From the NCBI GenBank assembly GCA_009746045.1, contig RPFO01000059.1, positions 1,993,716-2,057,715 of the forward strand: a stretch of 64,000 bases of DNA, read 5' to 3'. The DNA comes from Mesostigma viride. Lineage: Eukaryota > Streptophyta > Mesostigmatophyceae > Mesostigmatales > Mesostigmataceae. Below are positions 1 to 8,562 of this stretch, in pieces. The stretch's first letter is position 1; the number at the start of each line of letters is the position of its first letter. A model generated the notes under the pieces. That model made no database searches and had not been told where the DNA came from. It saw nothing but the letters and a program-made list of their open reading frames with translations. Position numbers and translations under genes: made by a program.

Positions 1-300
1 TCTCCTCAAGCCCCCCCTGGGTGCCTGTGCTTGTTAAGGAGGCATGAACCATCATGGCGGTGCAGGTGCACCTTGTGCACCCAGAGCAGGTGACAGTTGT
101 ACATCCTCCACCTGCAGGTTGTAGCCCTGATTGTATTACAAACCCATAGGTGCCCCTTTCTCAGGGCTATGTGTTACATATGCTCCCAACGGAGCTATGA
201 TTTTAATTTATTAATTAATCCATCCATCCATCGGGGTTAATGCTCCGTGACTCCCCAACGGGAGCACGAGTCTAATTAATTAATTAATTTGATCTGCCAT
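1..300. repeat. dispersed repeat copy 1 with AT-rich tail
   Basis: Bases about 55-190 resemble a second copy at about 28214-28345. Shared blocks include a GTGCAGGTGC segment, a GAGCAAGTG/GAGCAGGTG segment, and a CTGCAGG or TTGCAGG block followed by an ATTA-rich stretch and GCCCCTT. Behind the first copy lie two versions of an AACGGAGC/AACGGGAGC unit, each followed by a TTAATTAATT run, and a CATC microsatellite. Such microsatellite-like tails are common at 3' ends of non-LTR retrotransposons, so a LINE or SINE 3' end is my inference. No protein is recognisable. Confidence 0.45.
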
Positions 301-481
301 AGATGACTTCCACGCGCTATCAAGACGTCGCATTCCGGCCAGTTTCCCACGTCGCCGGTCTTTGGATCCACTATTAATAACCCTGTCGGACAACCGGCGC
401 GGGAAACTCCACTCAACTCAACCTACCGGTAAACGTCGCCGGTCGCATTTCCGCCCTCTACAACCTTTCCCGTCCCCCCAT
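301..481. other. non-coding stretch with one CTCAAC motif
   Basis: No gene is seen. Bases 383-422 hold one copy of a motif (CTGTCGG, spacer, CCGGCGCGGGAA, then CTCAACTCAAC) that recurs twice near 29.8-30.0 kb. Confidence 0.4.
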
Positions 482-955
482 GCGGATCCCGTCAAGTAGA
501 GTCCCGTGAAAAAGAATCCCGTGGAGTAGAATCCCGTCAAGTTTATCCCGTCAACAGTATTCCGTCTAGCAGTCGTCAATCACTGCATCCCGTCAATCCC
601 GTCAATCCCGTCAATCCCGTCAATCCCGTCAATCCCGTCAATCCCGTAAATCCCGTAAATCCCGTAAATCCCGTCAATCCCGTCAATCCCGTCAATCCCG
701 TCAATCCCGTCAATCCCGTCAATCCCGTCAATCCCGTCAATCCCGTCAATCCCGTCAATCCCGTCAATTCCGTCAATCCCGTCAATCCCGTCAATCCCGT
801 CAATCCCGTCAATCCTGTCAATCCTGTCAATCCCGTCAATCCCGTCAATCCCGTCAATCCCGTCAATCCCGTCCAGCGGCGGAGTTCAGTAAATCTCTGC
901 CCACGATCCTCGTGATCATGCCAGGTAAATCCCGTCAAGTAGCTCCCGACAAAAA
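482..955. repeat. 9-bp minisatellite (TCCCGTCAA)n
   Basis: Bases about 587-874 are about 32 nearly perfect head-to-tail copies of TCCCGTCAA. A few copies read TCCCGTAAA, TTCCGTCAA or TCCTGTCAA. Degenerate copies extend to about 482 on the left and 955 on the right. The long Thr-Gly-Leu open frame on the minus strand is a by-product of the 9-bp period and not a gene. Confidence 0.92.
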
Positions 956-1364
956 TAGTCCCAGCTGCAGTTGGATCCCGTAACAATACCTTTTGCATAT
1001 CCCTACTCCGAGAACTAAGTAGGGCCGAATGGCGAATTTTTCGACAAAATTTTGTACCATGACCGTTGAGAAGCTCGGTTTGTAGGGTATAGGATATCAA
1101 AGTAAGACAACTATCAAGGAGACAACCAGCGCAGGCCAGAAATCGGGAGAATCCGGACTATGGTAGCTCGAGCCTGCCGTTATCTATGAAGTGACACAAC
1201 TATGCCTTGACGCTTGGCGATCCAACGTGTAGGTTTCTACGAGTTTGTCGAGATACTGGGGCAAAGGAACGCAGATTATTCCAGTTTCTCACCCAACTTT
1301 TATGCGGAAACCCTGGAAACGGGCATGCGTCCAGGAATAGTTGTCTCACCTAACCCGTGTTTTC

Positions 1365-1435
1365 TTACAACGCGATGTATCGCGTTGTAGGGTTAGAACG
1401 CGATGTATCCTACAATGCGATACATCGCGTTGTAA
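1365..1435. repeat. 71-bp hairpin insertion (mini-MITE)
   Basis: Two 27-base arms starting TTACAACGCGATGTATCGC form an inverted repeat with one mismatch around a 17-base loop that itself repeats part of the arm. It lies directly before the LINE remnant, so it may be a tiny palindromic insertion in it. Confidence 0.7.
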
Positions 1436-1436
1436 T

Positions 1437-1690
1437 CAGATCTTCAAGGTCGTCATTCTGACGATCCTGACCTACGGCGCCGAGACCTGGACACTGACGC
1501 AGGAGCTGGAGCAACGACTCGACGGCAACGTCACCAAGATGCTGCGCAAAGCCCTTAACATCCCCTTTGGTTGGCACATTACTACTTAATGAGGATTTGT
1601 ACGCTGATTTGCCCTACGTTTCCCACATTATTAGGCACAGGCGCCTGGGCCTAGCCGGGCACCTCAGTGGCCCGCACAGATCAGGTAGTC
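1437..1690 (+). pseudogene. LINE reverse transcriptase C-terminal remnant
   Basis: The translation contains the block LTYGAETWTLTQELEQRLDG followed by a Lys/Arg-rich helix. After a stop near 1588 and a frame change it continues with a HRRLGLAGHLSG block. This pair (YGAETW...RLDG...LR, then RRLGLAGH) is typical of the region downstream of the RT catalytic core in non-LTR retrotransposons. No catalytic motif remains, the frame is broken and no 5' part is present. It is a dead 3' fragment; the exact clade cannot be settled. Confidence 0.65.
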
Positions 1691-2186
1691 ACATCAGATA
1701 GACTCTCGCCCCCACACTGAGGTCCCCCACAACACCGTTGTACTGCCCTCCTCCTTCCCAACCCATAGGATGACCCACCCGACCATCCACCTTCAGTTTT
1801 TAGAGACTGTCCCCCCGACTGACCATCCTATGTGACTACATACCACCCTTCCGTATTATGTACTGCCGGTACCTCCACCACCTTCCACACCAACATATGT
1901 AGCAAACCACATACAGTACTAAACCACCCGTACCGCCCCACAACGAGGTTCCCCTACACCACCTACTGCACCCCGCACACCACACCCCCCCTGCCCCAAC
2001 ATACGATGACTCCCGGCACCCCACCATCCACGTGAACCATAACCACCCCTGCCGGCACCCCAGCCTCGATCCGGGGCAACCAACAAGCTGTCCACTCAAC
2101 CATAACTGACACTGCTGAAACCGGCCGACCACCGACAAGACCGCCTATACCGCATACCATATCCAAGCCAGCCAAGCATCCCCAAC
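1691..2186. repeat. C-rich low-complexity tract, left part
   Basis: Strongly C-skewed, G-poor sequence with many CCACC and CCCC runs. It resembles 24201-25500 on the far side of E1. The target duplication CCAAC at 2182-2186 and 24196-24200 shows that both were one tract before E1 inserted. Open frames here are compositional artefacts. Confidence 0.6.
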
Positions 2187-2659
2187 AGTTAGATTGCGGT
2201 GGGATATATTGCTTGAGAACACTGAAGGCTGTGAGCAATGAATTGCTTGGTTCATTAGAAAATAGGTTTACCCTTTATCAACGTTCCTCTCACCGGCTGC
2301 GCCGCCAGTGACCGTTGGGTGCAGACCGTTGGCCCGAGGCCACACGATGACAGGTAGCCGTCTAGTCACTGCATCGTGCGATCACAGATCAATGCACGCT
2401 GCAGTACGGTCCCTATCTAGGATACTCTAGTACCGTCCAATGACAGGACACTACGTATACTGGGTACTGACATCTGTCACGTACCTCAGTACCCAAAGTA
2501 CCTATCTAGGGAAACGTATGCGACTCGACTAGCATCCCTATCTGCATAGCCCACGTGGTATTTATATTCACATACCAACGTAGGTTTACAAGGCTTATTC
2601 ATACGTTGTATTCACAATGCCTTTGAGACTTAGTCTACAGCAAAGCATGGAGACTAACT
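2187..2659 (-). repeat. E1 3' LTR
   Basis: Copy of 23723-24195. In element sense it begins AGTTAGTCTCC and ends TCTAACT, a 6-bp terminal inverted repeat AGTTAG/CTAACT instead of the usual TG/CA. The boundary is set by the limit of identity between the copies and by the flanking CCAAC duplication. Confidence 0.85.
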
Positions 2660-3036
2660 CCAGTATTGTTTTATTATTTATTTCTTGATGCAGGTCTGCA
2701 CCCCCAACATTATTGTTATTGTTGTTAAGTTGATTAGGGGTACAAAAGAGACATGGCTGGTTGAGCCAGGTTGGTTACAGCTGGCTGTTCTGGCCAGGTG
2801 TTATATTGCACATTAAATAAGAAGGTGTACACAGCTGGCTGGTTTGGCCAGTTACTGAAGCACACATTAAGTAAGTGGATACAAAGCTTGTGTCCTCAAG
2901 CTGCAAATGGATACAAATCTGACCTAGCCAGCACTCACACCCCACAACGAATGTGTTGAATTTTATGGCGCCCAGCAGCTATCGCTGTGGTAAGGGGGTG
3001 TGGTGGTTGTGTACTGTGCTATGGCCAGTCATTTAT
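2660..3036 (-). other. E1 3' untranslated region
   Basis: Lies between the RNase H stop and the 3' LTR. It contains a repeated block around TGGCCAG (about 2757-2850). No convincing polypurine tract was found next to the LTR and no ORF is supported. Confidence 0.55.
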
Positions 3037-3561
3037 TCAAACACTGACTCTGATATCATAGGGGTTCATGTTCTGAAAGAGGAGCTGGTACTGTTGGCCA
3101 GCAGCATCCCGCAGCTTCGTTAGAGCGTCTGCTGGGTTGTCCTCATCATCCACATGAGTCCAGCTGGAAAAATAGGTGGCCTCCTGTTTGAGGATCACCC
3201 AATCCAAGTCAGTGTGGACAGCAGCAGAAACAGATTTCTTGGTTAGAAAACTGATCACAGAAAAGCTGTCAGTGTAGAGATGTGAGATTACATTGCATGT
3301 GCTGCCTGCCTGGGTTTGTAGCCAGGTGAGCATGTGCTGCAGGGAACGAGCATGCAATGCAGCAGACACCACAGCACGACATTCAGCTGAGTTGCTGCTG
3401 CCAGGTTTTCTGCGGTGTAGCCTGCTGTACCAGGAAGTGAGGGACATGTAATCTGACCTGTTGGTGAGAAAAAACAGCCCTGATTCCCGTGCCCCCATCT
3501 GATTGATTGTTCTGCTCTCCATGGAGCTGTCCATGACACATTGGATGTGGATGTCTTCCAT
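3037..3561 (-). pseudogene. E1 RNase H (copia type)
   Basis: This is the RNase H domain, which would degrade the RNA strand during reverse transcription. The acidic residues are visible in order: D in VMDSSMESR, E in SAECRAV, D in LYTDSFS. The typical copia tail DNPADALTKL is near the C-terminus. It lies in a different frame from the RT just upstream, so one frameshift near 3560-3600 separates it from pol. Relatives are E2 (44267-45625) and E3 (62468-63259). Confidence 0.8.
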
Positions 3562-3566
3562 CAGAT

Positions 3567-4589
3567 TCAGGCCATGGAGGATGAGGGGGGACAGTCATTG
3601 ACCAACTTCCTGATGTGACTGCATTTTATCTTGACTAGAACATCATGGGTGACCCTGCTGATGACAGCTAAGGGAGCCCCACAGATGGCTGACCACCACC
3701 CCAGTTTGCCCTGAACAGTGGCACACATGTGTAAGGGGAGGTAGTTGTCCTGCAGCAGATCTAGACAATCTTGGATATATTCTGCAGGAGGGGAGAGAGA
3801 GCAGACCCACTGATCTGGCTGCCTATGCAGCTGCAACATGATGCCACAGAACTGGATGGGGGTTGTGCTCAATTCCACCTGTTTGCCAATCTCATATGAT
3901 TCCTGGACCTGCTGAATAAAGGTTTCCACCTCAGCTCTAGGCCCACAAATGAGTTGGTCATCTCCATGCCACACAAAGAACAGCAGTCCAGAGGGGGTGG
4001 GTACAACAAAAAAGCATGGGTCCAGGTCATCATACGTGGCCTTGAGCTTTTTGAATACTTCCTCTGCTGAGTCTCTGAAAATTTTTGGGGCACTGACAAG
4101 CCCTTCCACCCCAATGTTGATGATAAGGTGGGGCTCATCAATGGAAGGCTTCCACACAGCTGGGGTGTCTACCACGTACACCTTCCCTTTCCACACAGAT
4201 TCAGCCTTTTCTGGGTCCCCCCTGAGGAAGGCCCTTTTAATATCAGTGGCTTTGCAGACATAGTCTTGGCCTGTATTGAGGTTGTGTAGGAATAGGGATA
4301 GCATGATCCTGAGTGAGGTTTGTTGCAACCCAGGTGTGTAGGTTTCCCCTTTTGGCAGTGTGGATGTCCCCTTTAATTCTGTGACACATGGTCTGGCATG
4401 GAAGATTGGGGAGCCCACTTTTTGTGGTTTTTGTTTGAGAACAAATTTTAATCTGAGCTTTTTGGCTCCCTCTGGCACGTCCCATGAAGGGGTGACAGGA
4501 GGTTTGTATTGAGGGTTTTTGGGGTTGGGCAGGACCCATTCCTGCCTGGCTTGGTGGACAATGGCCATCAGCCACTTGGTAAACCCTTT
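3567..4589 (-). pseudogene. E1 reverse transcriptase (copia type)
   Basis: Domain blocks in order: LRLKFVLKQK (finger), ETYTPGLQQTSLRIML, ATDIKRAFLRGD with the first catalytic Asp, EGLVSAPKIF, DPCFFV, and the catalytic box WHGDDQLICG at 3957-3968. The usual copia box is YVDD, so Tyr-Val is replaced by His-Gly while both Asp remain. The frame is open from the Gyp1 insertion point to 3567. Across Gyp1, after removing one TTGTG copy, it joins the E1 protease frame without a stop, so Gyp1 broke an otherwise open pol frame. Confidence 0.85.
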
Positions 4590-4594
4590 TTGTG
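4590..4594. repeat. Gyp1 target site duplication, left
   Basis: TTGTG directly before the 5' LTR. The same five bases follow the 3' LTR at 15366-15370. Confidence 0.9.
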
Positions 4595-5165
4595 TGTTAC
4601 GTCGCGTAACAATTCGTTGTAGTTACGGACGTAAATTAGGTCCTTGGCCTCGGTTGTTCCTAGGTTACGTGCAGTTCTAGTTTGGACATGATTGTCCCCG
4701 TAACAGTACTGTGGTATAGTGGGTGCCTTTGGGCGCCGCGCCGCGTACTATATTAGTGGTCCTTATCCTTTTGTAGAATGTAGTGGACAGGCGTGCATCT
4801 GTGCACCTGCTTGTGTTTCTGTGTTTCTGCAGGCGAGGGCCAGGTCGGCCCGAGCCTGTTGGACCGTTGGTGACCATTTATGCACGTTCCACTCCTTGTG
4901 TGGTCACTCGGCGTGTGTTAAATGAATTAACACATATTAGCTTGGGTCACGGCAGTTTAGTTGTGTTTCCTTCCTCTTTTCCTGGAGTAAACGGGTTTGA
5001 TTAAATGGCCTATGGCATATTACAGTAGTACATATGTAAATGCATTGAGATCTGGTTCGTCTCGGTCGTCTTTCGCTAGGGGTGTATATAGAAGCAGCCT
5101 CACTAGTTTAGGTAGTATCAGGACAGGTAGAGGTAGAGGTGGCGGCCGAGGCTTGCGGCGTAACA
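4595..5165 (+). repeat. Gyp1 5' LTR
   Basis: 571 bp, beginning TGTTACG and ending CGTAACA, a perfect 7-bp terminal inverted repeat with TG/CA ends. By inspection it is identical to 14795-15365 except at 5009. Promoter and polyadenylation signals of the element must lie here but I cannot place them with confidence. Confidence 0.95.
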
Positions 5166-5311
5166 ATGGACTCGGAGGTAGTTTAGATAGAGAGCGAGAC
5201 GACGATCCTTTGCAACATACGTCATTGAATCAACCCTTCCGCGGCTGGGAAAAAGAAGACGACACGTACTTGACAGGTAATGGGCGGGTCGCCGTCAAGC
5301 TAGGAGGATAG
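5012..5311 (+). CDS. RGG-rich small ORF starting inside the 5' LTR
   Basis: A 99-residue ORF starts with ATG at position 418 of the LTR and runs past the LTR edge into the leader. It begins MAYYSSTYVNALRS, has a Ser/Arg-rich part and then an RGRGGGRG segment of the kind that binds RNA, followed by an acidic stretch. Gyp2 has the same ORF at 33352-33564, with many amino-acid differences but the same start, Ser/Arg segment and RGG motif, which suggests selection on the protein. It could instead act as a leader uORF controlling downstream translation. The 3' LTR copy reads out at the E1 junction. Confidence 0.5.
   Translation: MAYYSSTYVNALRSGSSRSSFARGVYRSSLTSLGSIRTGRGRGGGRGLRRNNGLGGSLDRERDDDPLQHTSLNQPFRGWEKEDDTYLTGNGRVAVKLGG
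5167..5179 (+). promoter_or_regulatory. candidate primer-binding site of Gyp1
   Basis: TGGACTCGG begins one base after the LTR end, where the tRNA primer of LTR elements anneals, and starts with the TGG that pairs with tRNA CCA. The matching Gyp2 sequence (TGGTTCCGG at 33507) differs in the middle, so the primer tRNA is not identified. Confidence 0.35.
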
Positions 5312-5692
5312 TGCTGCCTGATTCAGGACACGCCCTGCCTAGACGTTAGACCTGCTCGAAGCGGAAAATCCTTTCGTATATAGCTCCTGCTCCTCGTCTT
5401 GTTTCCTTAGAAAGATGGTTTACTGCCGTAGACAGTTGCTGGTTTTGGTTCGACGATAGAGAGACGGCTAGCGTCTCGTAGATTACCCTTTTTCTGCATC
5501 GTGCCTGCTTCGTATTTAGACGACCCTTCGCCGGACGCAGAATTCTTGAAACCGGATACTTACGACCACCTGGCGCTGGAAACATCGTCCCTACGTGCGT
5601 CGTCAATCTGGTTCGGTTTCAGACACCCGAGATAAGTCGCCTTCTCCTCGTTCTCCTCATTTGACTGCTCAAGACCTACCAGGTGCGTTACC
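5312..5692 (+). other. Gyp1 leader
   Basis: Non-coding leader between the LTR-overlapping ORF and ORF0. Just upstream, at about 5270-5294, a stretch identical in Gyp2 contains ACAGGTAATGGG, which resembles a 5' splice donor. A second GGTGCG sequence lies just before the ORF0 start codon. Confidence 0.4.
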
Positions 5693-6080
5693 ATGAGCCA
5701 ACGGCGATCTTTTACTGCTCCTTCCCATTCTTCTAGCGATAATAGTCTAGCTAAATATTACGTAGTGATTACGCCTCAATGGTCCTCCATTTTCCTTTCT
5801 TGGTCCGACGCTAGGAAGATCGTTCAGAATCGTGTATAACGTAATTAGGTATAAGAAATTTATGTCCTTTGAAGAAGCTCAGCAGTTCCTTATAGATCAT
5901 AGCCAAACAGATTTAGGCCTGCATGTACGCCCTATTCCTCATGGTCGCCCTCCAGTAGAAGCTCTAGTCTTTGCTACCCCTCCTTCTTCTCCCCCTAAAC
6001 GGGCTGCATCTGCTGCTTCAGATACTCCTCTCACTTTGGAGTTTGGTTCCCTATCCATTACTGTTGTTAAAAAGGATTGA
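5693..6080 (+). pseudogene. Gyp1 ORF0: RNase H1 N-terminal-like (viroplasmin-type) domain, frameshifted
   Basis: The intact counterpart is in Gyp2 at 34082-34471. Here the ATG at 5693 opens a frame containing KYYVVITPQW and IFLSWSDARKIVQN. It is then shifted by a 2-base loss near 5834 and continues in another frame with KKFMSFEEAQQFL. The pattern Tyr-x-Val-Val, Ile-Phe-x-x-Trp, Lys-Lys-Phe and Ala-x-x-Phe-Leu is that of the small RNA/DNA-hybrid-binding domain at the N-terminus of eukaryotic RNase H1 and in caulimovirus viroplasmin proteins. A separate ORF of this type upstream of gag is not a standard part of gypsy elements. Confidence 0.7.
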
Positions 6081-6173
6081 TTTTAATTTTGTTCCTGCTG
6101 CAGACCTTCAAGGTTTTTCCTTTTTCTTTTGTTGCTTTCTTCTTTTGATTCCTATTCCTTTACGTAATTAAAG
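6081..6173 (+). other. Gyp1 ORF0-gag spacer
   Basis: T-rich 93-base spacer. AG followed by AC.TTCAAGG is shared with Gyp2 (about 34495-34504) and could be a splice acceptor, but there is no direct evidence. Confidence 0.3.
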
Positions 6174-7921
6174 ATGGATCCAGTGGGTGGAGATATGTCG
6201 CCTATACCTACCAATAATAATAATAATACTACTACTAATAACATAACAATAACAATACTCGTGGTAACCGACGGGACTCCTTGGAAACGGTACACCATCT
6301 CACTCCTCAAGGTATTCTGCGTACCTCACCTCCTTCTCCTGTTGCTGGTGGTCGCCGTCGTCCCTCAATTACCCCACCTACCTATGAACAACGTATTTCC
6401 CAAGTCAGATTTAGTGAGGAACCTTCTTTCGTTGTGAACCAGGCCCCTGCCCCTTCTGCAACCTTGGCTCACCCCTCCAGCAGGTCCTCACACACTAACA
6501 ATGCTCCTAGGCCTCCTTCCCACCCTGTGCCTTCAATGCCTGCTATTAACACGGGTCGTACCTCGGCCCCTGTCGGCCCTTCTGGGCGCCCTAGTGCAGT
6601 TCCCTTTTACCCACCTGCTTCCTGGTCCTACCCTGAGACGGCCTATGAGGCTGCCCAGGTTCCTACCCGTGTGGCTGATTTAGAAGTTAATAATGATTTC
6701 AGTACCATGCCCCTAGATGATAGGAATTATGATCATTTTGCCTATTCCTCTCTTCGTGAGCAATATACTGTCCCCTTCTCCTATGGGCACCATCCTGAAA
6801 CGGTGGCTCCCTCTAGACCCCTACCCAAGACTTTTCCTATCCCTTCCTTCTATCCCGCTTATGTAGCAGTGGAAGATAGTGGCCCTATGGGAAAAACTGA
6901 TTCTTCTAATCCCCCTAAGCCTCCTGCTCTTCCCCTCTTTGCCAACCTTCCTAAGCTGGATGTCAAGTCTACCCCTCAACAGTTTTTCACCTTCATTATG
7001 TTGCTCACCCAGAACACAGAGTCCTGGCAGAACCACAATAGGTGGCGCCTCTCTGATGCTGTACTAGTTCCTCATTATCTTACTACCTGCATTACTCCTG
7101 AACTTGCTAACCTCATCCAGTGTGAGTCTCTTGCCTCTCATGCCTACCCAAACTCTGTAGCAGAATTGTTCAAGCGTTTAGAGAACCATTTAGTCCCTCC
7201 CGATGCAGATTGGCAGGATAGATTATCCTTTGGCACCTTGCAGCAGGGTACCAAGTCCTTCAAAGAATATATGAAAGAGTTTGATGCTCAGATGGTACGA
7301 ATTAGGGATTTGTCGGGTGCAGAAGTACGTGCTCGCTTCCTTCAGGGCCTCAGTAGACCCTTATTGCGTGAAGTCAAGCGCCAGTTCTCTGCCTACCGTT
7401 TTACTGACCTGCCCCTCAAGCATGTGCGCCAGCATCTTTTACGAGTAGCAGATTTCTTCTCCACACCTTCTCTTCCTACCCGTTCCCGTATTAATAATAT
7501 TAGCCTTACCCCTGAGGAGGAGAACTCCTATGTAGAAGAATTAGATATCTGTGTGACTGACCTTTCAGCTCTGGATGTCTCTCATATTACCTGCTATCAT
7601 TGTAAGGAAGTAGGTCATCTTAAACGTGAGTGCCCCAAGTTCCTTTCGGGTGCTCCCCCTCATCCCGACGCTCGCCCTCCTCGTACCCCTCAGCGTGCTC
7701 CTATTCGTCCCACTTCAGGACGCATTCCTTCAGCTACCCCTAGTAGGCTGAATGCTGTGCAGACAGGATCCCCAGGGTTCCCCTATGATAATCAGGCTCC
7801 CGCACCCTCTTCAATCCCTCGTGACCCTCCAGCAGTGGCTTTTCCGCCAGGGTCTTCTTCGGGGTTCGTTCCTATGGATTTGGGGGGGAGGGGGAACAGT
7901 AGGCCTGTCAGCCGGGGGTAA
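6174..7921 (+). pseudogene. Gyp1 gag
   Basis: Gag starts at ATG 6174 (MDPVGGDMSPIPT), which matches the Gyp2 gag start. It has an Asn/Thr repeat where the frame slips near 6240, and is then open from 6281 to the TAA at 7919-7921. The capsid-like retrotransposon gag region lies at about nt 7195-7400 (WQDRLSF..., KSFKEYMKEFDAQMVRIRDL, ARFLQGLSRPLLREV). A CCHC zinc knuckle (C-x2-C-x4-H-x4-C, CYHCKEVGHLKREC) is at 7592-7633. The product would package element RNA in virus-like particles. The next frame (protease) is +1. Confidence 0.9.
7909..7921 (+). promoter_or_regulatory. candidate +1 ribosomal frameshift site between gag and pol
   Basis: Gag ends CGG GGG TAA and protease lies in the +1 frame (GGG GGT AAC). 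A stop codon in the A site next to a P-site tRNA that can re-pair one base forward is a known arrangement for programmed +1 shifting. The region is identical in Gyp2 (38815-38832). The overlap of the two frames is about 170 nt, so the shift could also occur at the G-run about 30 nt upstream. Confidence 0.45.
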
Positions 7922-8510
7922 CCTGGACAGGTCCTTAGATAGTACCCCAGATAATAATTTTTGCTTGCCTGTTTTTATAACCTCTGTAGGAGCTGAATCA
8001 TCCCTACCACTACGTGTGCGTCCTCTTATGTTCTTGAATGGTGGCTTAACCGTCCCTCATACTGTTGTAGACCCCTTCCTGCATGCTGATGAACTCTTGA
8101 ATGTCTCTGTGTTAGTGGATAGCGGTGCGGCTAGCTCCTTTGTGAGCGAGGCCCTAGTTAGGCGTTTAGGACTAGTCCCTACCCCTCACACAAAAACTGT
8201 CACTGTCCATTATGCTGACGGTCGCACCAGTCATTCCCCGGGTACGGTGTCCCTTCCCCTGGTCATACAAGGACGTACGGTCAACCTGACGGCCACTATA
8301 GGCCCTATCACTACAGCTGATGTATTACTAGGATTAGATTGGCATCAGGATAATAAAATCACTATTAATTATGATACTATGGTCATTTGGTTTCCAGATA
8401 GCTCCTACTGGGTACCAGAACGTCATTATAGATTAGAAAATTTATCCTTGGTAGATATTACTCCTCCTACACCTGTTGATCCTCCTGTAGACCTATACCT
8501 GAAGTATTAA
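7916..8510 (+). pseudogene. Gyp1 protease (start of pol)
   Basis: Retropepsin domain with active site VLVDSGAASSFV (Asp at 8118) and the C-terminal VLLGLDWH block. It would process the Gag-Pol polyprotein. In Gyp2 the same frame runs on as PIPEVLMS, so protease and RT are normally one pol frame. In Gyp1 a single base is missing near 8487 and another near 8553, which put stops between protease (TAA 8508) and RT. Confidence 0.85.
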
Positions 8511-8562
8511 TGTCCAATGACGAATTACGTTCTGAACTAAAGAATATGGATACCTATTATGT

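Noticed and set aside
482-955. CRISPR array
   Set aside because: Units are contiguous 9-mers without spacers.
576-1100. Thr-Gly-Leu repeat protein on the minus strand
   Set aside because: The 9-bp minisatellite period keeps the frame open; no flanking coding signal.
2195-2662. E1 LTR with TG-like ends (TGGAG...CGCA)
   Set aside because: Identity between the copies extends further left and no target duplication fits those ends, whereas CCAAC fits AGTTAG/CTAACT.
3949-4263. Plus-strand ORF over E1 RT
   Set aside because: Antisense shadow of a recognisable RT.
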